9,439 nt of DNA from Gammaproteobacteria bacterium (GTDB taxonomy: Bacteria > Pseudomonadota > Gammaproteobacteria > S144-34): contig WGBS01000082.1 in NCBI GenBank assembly GCA_015494165.1, forward strand, positions 1-9,439, written 5' to 3'. The stretch's first letter is position 1, and each line of letters begins with the position of its first letter. Below the pieces are notes generated by a model. That model was not told the origin of the DNA and searched no databases. It saw only the letters and a list, made by a program, of their open reading frames with translations. Positions 1-6,400 of this stretch are shown in pieces. A program made the translations under genes and the position numbers.

Positions 1-82
1 CCCTGGGGCGGGCGGCCGCTAGCCTTGGCGCGGCCGCTGCGGCGGCCCCTGTGCCCCTTGTGCGGAGACGGGATCCATCGTC
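1..82. other. Left-edge segment without a recognisable gene
   Basis: No reading frame here resembles a known protein end, and no tRNA-like fold was found. It contains two copies of the palindrome GCGGCCGC, at 12-19 and 30-37, that could pair as an 8-bp stem with a 10-base loop. There is no T-run after it, so it is not a convincing intrinsic terminator. The same octamer occurs several other times in this GC-rich window, so the pairing may be chance. Confidence 0.4.
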
Positions 83-778
83 ATGCCTGCAGAGCCCCAG
101 GAGCCGCGCGCCGTCGCCTTCGTCGACGGCCAGGACCTCTTCCACGCCGCCCGCGAGTCCTTCGGCTACCCCTATCCGAACTACGACGTCGTGTGCCTGG
201 CGCGCACCGTGTGCATGCGCCAGGGCTGGCGGCTCGGCGAGGTGCACTTCTACACCGGCGTCCCCTCGGCGCAGGACAACCCCTACTGGCACAGCTTCTG
301 GCGCCGCAAGATGCAGGTGATGCAGGAGGCCGGGGTGCGCGTGCACGCCCGCCCGCTGCGCTACCGCCAGGGCGGCCGCGGCCAGGGCGGCGAGGGCGCG
401 CGCGGCGGGCGGCGCACGCTCCCCGGCCAGGGCAAGGGCATCGACATCCGCATCGCCCTCGACATCGTGCGGCTGGCGCACGAGCGCGCCTACGACGTGG
501 CGCTCGTCTTCAGCCAGGACCAGGCGCTGACCGAGGTGGCCACGGAGCTGCGCCACATCGCCGCCGCCCAGCAGCGCTGGCTCAAGATCGCCAGCGCCTA
601 CCCGTGCAGCGCCGACAGCCGCAACCGCCGGGGCATCGACCGCACGGACTGGATCCGCATCGAGCGCGCCCTGTACGACCGCTGCCTCGACCCGCGCGAC
701 TACCGTCAGCCCGACCACGAGGCGCCGCCGGCGCATCTCGCCGACCTCCAGCTCCCGCCGGGCGGCCAGCAGGCCTGA
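83..778 (+). CDS. NYN-domain (DUF88/LabA-like) putative ribonuclease
   Basis: A 231-residue cytoplasmic protein with the layout of the NYN family, PIN-like nucleases that generally act on RNA with metal ions held by acidic residues. The first acidic position is in VAFVDGQDLF (residues 11-20, Asp15), the second in GKGIDIRIALD (residues 117-127, Asp121 and Asp127) and the third in LVFSQDQAL (residues 141-149, Asp146). The block around FYTGVPSAQDNPYW (residues 56-69) and the C-terminal NRRGIDRTDW (residues 181-190) are typical of one widespread subgroup. A Gly/Arg-rich stretch at residues 96-112 looks like a flexible insert. The ATG at 83 is chosen because the conserved domain begins 10 residues later; a purine-rich GGAGACGGGA lies upstream at 63-72. 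The gene is separated from rpsF by 182 bases and is probably its own unit. Its RNA target cannot be inferred from the sequence. Confidence 0.8.
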   Translation: MPAEPQEPRAVAFVDGQDLFHAARESFGYPYPNYDVVCLARTVCMRQGWRLGEVHFYTGVPSAQDNPYWHSFWRRKMQVMQEAGVRVHARPLRYRQGGRGQGGEGARGGRRTLPGQGKGIDIRIALDIVRLAHERAYDVALVFSQDQALTEVATELRHIAAAQQRWLKIASAYPCSADSRNRRGIDRTDWIRIERALYDRCLDPRDYRQPDHEAPPAHLADLQLPPGGQQA

Positions 779-802
779 CCGGGCCCGCCCGCGTCCCGAG
801 GC

Positions 803-831
803 TTTCCCGGGGGCGTTGCTGCGCCTAGAAT
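803..831 (+). promoter_or_regulatory. Candidate sigma70-type promoter of the rpsF operon
   Basis: A TAGAAT hexamer at 826-831 matches the -10 consensus at five of six positions. Exactly 17 bases upstream is TTTCCC at 803-808, which matches the -35 consensus at only three of six. Transcription would start near 838, leaving a leader of about 120 bases before rpsF. Its position between the NYN gene and the ribosomal protein operon, in an otherwise very GC-rich stretch, supports the call. The weak -35 keeps it tentative. Confidence 0.5.
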
Positions 832-837
832 AGGCGG

Positions 838-852
838 CCCTCCGCGGGAGGG
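838..852 (+). promoter_or_regulatory. Perfect hairpin at the start of the rpsF leader
   Basis: CCCTCC (838-843) and GGAGGG (847-852) form a perfect 6-bp stem with a three-base GCG loop. It falls at the expected 5' end of the rpsF transcript. It could protect the 5' end or form part of a regulatory leader. No T-run follows, so it is not an intrinsic terminator. Confidence 0.4.
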
Positions 853-916
853 GGCGCGCGGCGCATGGTGGGCCGCGGCGCGACCTCGCCACCGCGGACG
901 GGCCGAAGACCTCCTT

Positions 917-940
917 GCCTCACCGGCGGCGCCGGGAGGC
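917..940 (+). promoter_or_regulatory. Leader hairpin before rpsF, possible S6:S18 autoregulatory site
   Basis: GCCTC (917-921) pairs with GAGGC (936-940), and CCGG (923-926) pairs with CCGG (932-935). This gives a 9-bp stem with a single bulged A at 922 and a five-base loop. The hairpin ends 20 bases before the rpsF start and just ahead of the Shine-Dalgarno sequence at 949-956. In many bacteria the S6:S18 complex represses its own operon by binding a CCG-containing leader stem that mimics its 16S rRNA site. The location and the CCGs fit that idea, but the match to the established motif was not tested. Confidence 0.35.
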
Positions 941-960
941 CGCAGACCGAGGGGAGCGAC

Positions 961-1443
961 ATGCGACACTACGAGATCGTCTTCCTGGTCCATCCGGACC
1001 AGAGCGAGCAGGTCCCCGCCATGATCGAGCGCTACCGCTCGACCGTGGAGCAGCGCGGGGGCCGCATCCACCGCCTCGAGGACTGGGGCCGCCGCCAGCT
1101 CGCCTACCCCATCCAGAAGGTCCACAAGGCGCACTACGTGCTCATGAACATCGAGTGCGACAAGGAGACCCTGGACGAGCTGACGAGCGCCTTCCGCTTC
1201 AGCGACGCCGTGCTCCGCCACCTGGTGATCCGCCGCGACAAGGCGATCACCGAGCCCTCGCCGATGGCGAAGGCCAAGGAGGAGAAGGAGCAGCGCAAGG
1301 CGCGCGAGCAGCGTGAGGAGGCCCCGCGTGCGGCGAAGCCCGGCGAGGCGGCGGGGGCTGCGCCCGCGGAGACGGCGGAGGCCGAGGCTCCGGCGGCGGG
1401 CGCGGCGGAGGGGAGCGGCGACGAGGAAGGCGCGGCTTCCTGA
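961..1443 (+). CDS. rpsF: 30S ribosomal protein S6 (bS6)
   Basis: S6 binds S18 on the platform of the small ribosomal subunit. The 160-residue protein starts MRHYEIVFLVHPDQSEQV, the classic S6 N-terminus. It continues with the conserved LEDWGRRQLAYPI (residues 39-51) and HYVLMNIE (residues 58-65), then SDAVLRHLVIRRD (residues 81-93). A longer in-frame start exists upstream, but the ATG at 961 gives the family N-terminus and has a strong Shine-Dalgarno GAGGGGAG at 949-956. Residues from about 100 on form a Lys/Glu-rich helix, followed by an Ala/Glu/Gly-rich acidic tail that makes this protein longer than most S6 (about 95-135 residues). The gene leads the operon, with priB 9 bases downstream. 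Confidence 0.97.
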   Translation: MRHYEIVFLVHPDQSEQVPAMIERYRSTVEQRGGRIHRLEDWGRRQLAYPIQKVHKAHYVLMNIECDKETLDELTSAFRFSDAVLRHLVIRRDKAITEPSPMAKAKEEKEQRKAREQREEAPRAAKPGEAAGAAPAETAEAEAPAAGAAEGSGDEEGAAS

Positions 1444-1452
1444 GCCTGCGCC

Positions 1453-1797
1453 GTGGCTGGCGCCGCCAACCGCGTGCTGCTGGACGGCGAGGTGCGGGGC
1501 GCGGTGCGCCATGGCGCGACGCCGGCGGGGCTGCCCGTGGTCCGCTTCGAGCTCGGGCACCACTCCACGCAGACGGAAGCGGGCGCGCCCATGCGCGTCG
1601 CCTGCCGCGTCCCCGTGGTGGCGTGCGGCGAGGCCGCGCCTGGCGAGGGGGCGCTCGCGGCGGGCGACCACGTCCGGGTGGAGGGGTTCCTGGCGGCGGC
1701 GGCGCGCGGCGGCGGGCTCGTGATCCGCGCCCGGCGCATCGAGCGGCTGGATCGAGAGGGCCGGCACGGCGGTGCCGGCGGACGGGAGGAAGACTGA
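1453..1797 (+). CDS. priB: Primosomal replication protein PriB (OB-fold ssDNA-binding protein)
   Basis: PriB is a small SSB-like protein that helps PriA reload the replisome at stalled forks. The 114-residue product has the OB-fold pattern of the family: NRVLLDGEV (residues 6-14), GLPVVRFELGHHSTQTEAG (residues 26-44, matching the E. coli GIPHCQFVLEHRSVQEEAG block), and late strands around VRVEGFLAAA and LVIRARRIERLD. It starts at GTG 1453, because the conserved domain begins five residues later and no ATG fits. No strong Shine-Dalgarno precedes it, so translation may be coupled to rpsF, which ends 9 bases earlier. Its place between rpsF and rpsR is the classic enterobacterial and betaproteobacterial arrangement and separates it from ordinary ssb. 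The C-terminal 15 residues are Gly/Arg-rich and unremarkable. Confidence 0.92.
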   Translation: MAGAANRVLLDGEVRGAVRHGATPAGLPVVRFELGHHSTQTEAGAPMRVACRVPVVACGEAAPGEGALAAGDHVRVEGFLAAAARGGGLVIRARRIERLDREGRHGGAGGREED

Positions 1798-1798
1798 G

Positions 1799-2023
1799 AT
1801 GGCACGTTTCTTCAGGCGCAGGAAGTACTGCCGCTTCACGGCGGAGGGTGTCGAGGAGATCGACTACAAGGACGTCGCGACGCTCAAGAGCTATATCACG
1901 GAGACGGGCAAGATCGTCCCGAGCCGCATCACGGGGACGAGCGCCAAGTACCAGCGCCAGCTCGCGCGCGCGATCAAGCGCGCCCGCTACCTGGCGCTGC
2001 TGCCCTACTGCGACCGTCACTGA
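1799..2023 (+). CDS. rpsR: 30S ribosomal protein S18 (bS18)
   Basis: A 74-residue basic protein of normal length for S18, the partner of S6 on the 30S platform. Family hallmarks are MARFFRRRKYCRFT at the N-terminus, IDYKDVATLKSYI (residues 21-33), TETGKIVPSRITGTSAKYQR (residues 34-53) and the C-terminal LARAIKRARYLALLPYCDRH. An in-frame start nine codons upstream, inside priB, exists. The ATG at 1799 is preferred because it gives the exact family N-terminus and is preceded by GGGAGGA at 1784-1790. It lies one base after the priB stop, so the two genes are almost certainly translated from one message. Confidence 0.98.
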   Translation: MARFFRRRKYCRFTAEGVEEIDYKDVATLKSYITETGKIVPSRITGTSAKYQRQLARAIKRARYLALLPYCDRH

Positions 2024-2047
2024 GGCGCCCGCGCGGAGGGCGGGCCG

Positions 2048-2926
2048 GTGCGTGGGCTGCTCGCGGCCGTCATGGCCGACCGCTGGCGCGCGGCCCTCGC
2101 CGCCGTGGCCACCGCCTTCCTGGCGCTGCTGCTGCCGCCGCTGAGCCTGCCGAGCGGTGCGGTGGTGGCGCTGGTGACGCTCGTGCACGGCGCCGCCGAG
2201 GGGATGCTGGTGACGGCGATCGCCGCGGGCGGCGGTGCCCTCACCGGGCTCGTGGCGCTCAAGCAGCCGTGGATCGCGCTCGCCTTCGTGCTCGGCTCCT
2301 GGCTGCCGGCGGTGGGCGTGGCGGCGGTGGTGCGCGCCACGCGCTCGCTCGCCCTCGGCCTGTGGGCGGCCGCGGCGATGGGGGCGGCGGTGGCGCTGCT
2401 CGTGCACCTCGCGCTGCCCGACCCGAGGGCCTTCTGGCAAGAGCTCCTCGCCTCGCCGCCGCTGCGCGAGGCCCTGCCCGCCGGCGCGGCCGAGCGCCTC
2501 GCGGGCTGGATGGGCACGCTGCTCGCCACGGGCACGGCGCTCGGTCTGGCGCTGGTGCTGCTGCTCGCGCGGGGCGCGCAGGCGGTGCTGTATAATCCCG
2601 GCGGCCTTGCCCGCGAGCTCCGCCTCCTGCGCCCCGGCCGCGTGGGCGCGGCGCTGACCGCGCTGTGCTGGGGCGGGGGGATCGCGGGGCTCGCGCCCGT
2701 GCGCGACGTGGCGGGCGCGCTGAGCGTGCCCTGGCTCTTCGGCGGCCTCGGGGTGCTGCACGCGCTCGCGGGCGGGCGCCGCGCGCCCCTGGTGGCGGCC
2801 TACGTGGCCCTGGCGCTGGTCCCGCACCTGGTGCTGGTGCTCGCCGGCCTCGGCTGGGCCGACGCATGGCTGGATCTCAGGCGGCGGCTCGCCCCGGCGG
2901 GCACGCCGCCCGACCGTGGACCCTGA
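2048..2926 (+). CDS. DUF2232 (YybS-like) multi-pass inner membrane protein
   Basis: A 292-residue, strongly hydrophobic protein with about eight predicted membrane segments, near residues 15-35, 37-57, 75-95, 101-122, 157-175, 200-217, 222-240 and 247-269. A more polar stretch separates the fourth and fifth. The short conserved motif LYNPGGLARELRLLRPG (residues 181-197) resembles the NPGG-containing block of gammaproteobacterial DUF2232 proteins. Position supports this: an uncharacterised DUF2232 gene between rpsR and rplI is the usual arrangement in Pseudomonas and relatives. The start is taken as GTG 2048, 24 bases after rpsR, with only a weak upstream purine run (GGAGGGCGGG, 2035-2044). 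A second possible start is ATG 2072. The molecular role is unknown; roles in transport have been suggested for the wider family, but nothing here proves one. Confidence 0.8.
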   Translation: MRGLLAAVMADRWRAALAAVATAFLALLLPPLSLPSGAVVALVTLVHGAAEGMLVTAIAAGGGALTGLVALKQPWIALAFVLGSWLPAVGVAAVVRATRSLALGLWAAAAMGAAVALLVHLALPDPRAFWQELLASPPLREALPAGAAERLAGWMGTLLATGTALGLALVLLLARGAQAVLYNPGGLARELRLLRPGRVGAALTALCWGGGIAGLAPVRDVAGALSVPWLFGGLGVLHALAGGRRAPLVAAYVALALVPHLVLVLAGLGWADAWLDLRRRLAPAGTPPDRGP

Positions 2927-2936
2927 AGGTGCGAAG

Positions 2937-3392
2937 ATGGAAGTGATCCTGCTCGAGAAGATCAAGAACCTGGGCGACCTGGGCGACCGCGTGAAGGTCC
3001 GGCCCGGCTACGGCCGCAACTACCTCATCCCGCAGGGCAAGGCGGTGCCGGCCACGCCCGAGAACATCAAGCGCTTCGAGGAGCGCCGCGCCGAGCTCGA
3101 GCGCGCCGCCGTCGAGGCGCGCGCCGCCGCCGAGGCGCGACGCGAGAAGCTCGAGGGGCTGGAGGTGACCATCGCGGCGCGCGCCGGCCAGGAGGGCAAG
3201 CTCTTCGGCTCGGTGGGCACGCAGGACATCGCCGAGGCGGTGAGCGCCGCCGCCGGCATCGAGGTCGAGCGCCGCGAGGTGCTGATGCCCGAGGGCCCCA
3301 TCCGCCAGACCGGCGAGTACGAGATCGAGCTCCAGCTCCACAGCGACGTGAGCGCCGTCGTGCGCATCCTCGTCGTCCCCGAGTCGGGCTGA
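2937..3392 (+). CDS. rplI: 50S ribosomal protein L9 (bL9)
   Basis: bL9 binds 23S rRNA near the L1 stalk and reaches across to neighbouring ribosomes; it influences reading-frame fidelity. The 151-residue protein has the canonical N-terminal RNA-binding domain: MEVILLEKIKNLGDLGD, then VKVRPGYGRNYLIPQGKA (residues 19-36). A long charged helix follows (about residues 44-76, rich in Glu/Arg/Ala). The C-terminal domain contains GKLFGSVGTQDIAEAV (residues 87-102) and ends in VRILVVPESG. A GTG in the same frame at 2916 would add seven residues overlapping the previous gene. The ATG at 2937 gives the family N-terminus and has AAGGTG at 2926-2931, so it is preferred. Length is normal. Confidence 0.98.
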   Translation: MEVILLEKIKNLGDLGDRVKVRPGYGRNYLIPQGKAVPATPENIKRFEERRAELERAAVEARAAAEARREKLEGLEVTIAARAGQEGKLFGSVGTQDIAEAVSAAAGIEVERREVLMPEGPIRQTGEYEIELQLHSDVSAVVRILVVPESG

Positions 3393-3396
3393 GCGA

Positions 3397-3436
3397 GCGG
3401 CCGCCGTCGCCGCGCGGCCGCCGCGGGCCGTATAAT
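3397..3436 (+). promoter_or_regulatory. Spacer hairpin and TATAAT box upstream of dnaB
   Basis: A perfect consensus -10 hexamer TATAAT lies at 3431-3436, 54 bases before the dnaB start, in the 97-base gap after rplI. It stands out in a sequence this GC-rich. The best -35 candidate, TCGCCG at 3407-3412 with an 18-base spacer, matches only three of six. Just upstream, two GCGGCCGC palindromes (3397-3404 and 3414-3421) could pair as an 8-bp stem around a nine-base loop, overlapping the -35 region. No T-run follows, so read-through from rplI is likely. A separate dnaB promoter is plausible but unproven. Confidence 0.4.
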
Positions 3437-3489
3437 CGGCACGGGCGGCGGGGCCTCCCGCCGAGCGTCCGATCACCACCGGAGGAGCC

Positions 3490-6400
3490 ATGTCGGAGAG
3501 CGCGCAGCCGGCACCCCTCGCCGATGCCGGCGGCGAGCGCCTGCGGCTGCCTCCCCACAGCATCACCGCCGAGCAGGCCGTGCTCGGCGGCCTCATGCTC
3601 GACAACGAGGCCTGGGACCGGGTCGCCGACCGCGTCTCGGAGGAGGACTTCTACCGCCGCGACCACCGCCTGATCTTCCGCGCCATCGCCGCGCTCGCCG
3701 AGGCCGGCAGGCCCTTCGACGTGGTCACCCTCTCGGAATGGCTAGACGGCCAGGGCCTGCTCGAGGAGGCGGGCGGCCTCGCCTACCTCGGCACGCTCGC
3801 CAAGGACACCCCCAGCGCGGCCAACATCACCCACTACGCCGACATCGTGCGCGAGCACTCGGTGCTGCGCCAGCTCGCGCGCGTGGGCACCGAGATCGCC
3901 GGGCGCGCCTACGAGCCCGAGGGGCGCAGCGTCAGCGAGCTGCTCGACGAGGCCGAGCGCGCCGTCTTCCGCATCGCCGAGCAGGGCCGGCGCGCGCGCG
4001 AGGGCTTCGTGGACATCCGCGAGCTGCTGCGCCGCACCGTCGACCGCATCGACGAGCTCCACGAGCGCGACAGCCCCATCACGGGCGTGGCCACCGGCTT
4101 CACGGACTTCGACGAGCGCACCAGCGGCCTGCAGCCCGGCGACCTCGTCATCGTCGCCGGACGTCCGTCCATGGGCAAGTGCATCGTCGAGGGCAGCCGG
4201 GTGCTCGACCCGGAGACGGGCCGCCTGGAGCCGATCGAGGCGCGCGTGCGCGGGCGCCGCGCGCCGCTGGTCAGCCTCGATGCGAAGGGCAGGCTGGTGC
4301 CGGCGCGCGCGAGCGCCTTCGTCGACGACGGGCGCAAGCCGGTCTGGCGCGTGCGCACGGCCCTCGGACGGGAGATCCTAGCCACGGCGCCGCACCCCTT
4401 TCTCACCATCGAGGGGTGGAAGCGCCTCGAGGAGCTGCGCGTGGGCGAGCACGTCGCGGTGCCCCGCCGTCTGCCCTTCTTCGGGCGGCGCCGTCTGCCG
4501 GACGCCGAGGTGCGGCTCATCGCCTATTTCCTGACGGACGGCTCGGTGGTCGGCACGAGCCCCGCGTTCACCAACGGCGACCCGCGACTGCGCGCCGACT
4601 TCGAGCGGGCCGTGCGTGCGCGCTTCCCGGGCGTGCGCTGCGTGTGCGGCGATCACGGCGGAAGGCGCACGCCGACCTTGCGGGTCGTGCGCGAGCGCGC
4701 CGCCCTGCGCGAGGCGCGCGCCCGGCTCGCACGCCGCCTGCGACGCGCGATGGAGGCGCGTGGTCTCTCCATGCACGCGCTGGCCGCACGGGCGGGCGTG
4801 ACGGCGGGCGCGGTGCACGGCTGGTGCCACGGGCGGGCGACGCCCGCGGCCGCGCACCTGGCGCGGGTGCTGCCGCTGCTCGGATGGGGCAGCGAGGCGG
4901 AGAGCGAGGCGGCACGCGCGCGCTGGAACGGGGACAACCCCGTGACGCTGTGGCTGCGCGAGATCGGCCTGTGGGGCAGGACGGCGCGCGAGAAGGCCGT
5001 GCCCGAGGTGGTCTTCGAGCTCGGGCGCGACCAGCTCGCGCTCTTCCTGAACCGCGCCTTCGCCTGCGACGGCAGCGCCTACGTGCAGAACGGCGACCAG
5101 GCGGGCATCTCCTACGCCACCAGCAGCGAGCGGCTGGCGCGCGACATGCAGCACCTGCTCCTGCGCTTCGGCGTGGTCGCCAAGCTCCGCGAGCGGCGGA
5201 TGCGCTACGGGGACGGATACCGCAGGGCGTGGGAGCTGCGCATCACCCGCCAGGAGGACATCGCCACCTTCGCCCGCGAGATCGGGATCTTCGGCAAGGA
5301 GGAGGCGCTGGCGCGCGCGCTCGCGGCGAGCCGGGGCAAGCGCTGCAAGGTGAACCTCGACACCGTGCCGCCGGGGGTCTGGCGCCTGATCGAGCGGGCC
5401 AAGGGGCAGCGGAGCTGGGCGGATCTCTCGCGCGCGCTCGGCCATGGGCGCGGGCACAACCTGCACGTGGGCAGGCGCGGCATCAGCCGCCGCCGCCTGG
5501 CGCGCATCGCCGAGGCGCTGGGCGACGAGGCGCTCGCCAACCTCGCGCGCTCGGACGTCTACTGGGACCGGATCGAGGCCATCGAGTACGCCGGCCTCCG
5601 CCAGGTCTACGACCTGACGGTCCCCGGGCACCACAACTTCGTCGCCGACGACCTCATCGTCCACAACACCTCGTGGGCGCTCAACGTGGCCGAGCACGCG
5701 GCGATCAAGGACAAGGTGCCGGTGGCGATCTTCAGCATGGAGATGCCGGGCGAGCAGCTCGCCATGCGCCTGCTGTCCTCGCTGGGGCGCATCGACCAGC
5801 ACAAGATCCGCAGCGGGCGCCTCGACGAGGAGGACTGGCCGCGCCTGAGCTCGGCCGTGCAGATCCTCTCGGAGGCGCCGCTGTTCATCGACGACACGGC
5901 GGCGCTGACGCCCGCCGAGCTGCGCGCGCGCGCGCGGCGCCTGAAGCGCGAGCACGGTCTGGGGCTGGTCGTCGTCGACTACCTGCAGCTCATGCAGGTG
6001 CCGGGCACGCGCGAGAACCGCGCCACCGAGATCTCGGAGATCTCGCGCTCGCTGAAGGCGCTCGCCAAGGAGCTGCACGTGCCCGTGGTGGCGCTGTCGC
6101 AGCTCAACCGCGGCGTCGAGCAGCGCCCCAACAAGCGCCCCATGATGTCCGACCTTCGCGAGTGCGTGACGGGCGACACCTTGGTGGTGCTGGCGGACGG
6201 CCGGCGGCTGCCGATACGCGATTTGGTGGGCCGCAGCCCGGAGGTGGTCGCAGTGGACAGGGACGGGAGGCTGGTGGCGGCACGAGCCGGTCCTGTCTGG
6301 GAGGTCGGGCGCAAGCGCGTCACGCAGGTCCGTCTCGCCGACGGGCGCTGCATTCGAGCAACAGCAGACCATAGGTTGCTCACTGACGCGGGCTGGCAGG

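Noticed and set aside
12..37. Paired GCGGCCGC copies as a transcription terminator
   Set aside because: No T-run follows and the same octamer recurs elsewhere, for example near 372, 2365 and 7180, as expected in such GC-rich DNA.
25..828. A 267-codon + strand frame overlapping the NYN gene
   Set aside because: It is an Arg/Pro-rich shifted frame; the NYN motifs are all in the frame beginning at 83.
2591..2596. TATAAT hexamer inside the DUF2232 gene
   Set aside because: It encodes Tyr-Asn of the conserved LYNPGG motif and no -35-like sequence lies at 16-18 bases upstream, so it is better explained as coding sequence.
3738..6374. An 878-codon + strand frame inside dnaB
   Set aside because: It is an Arg/Ala/Gly-rich shifted reading of dnaB that starts inside the helicase N-terminal domain and crosses both intein and extein sequence without any motif.
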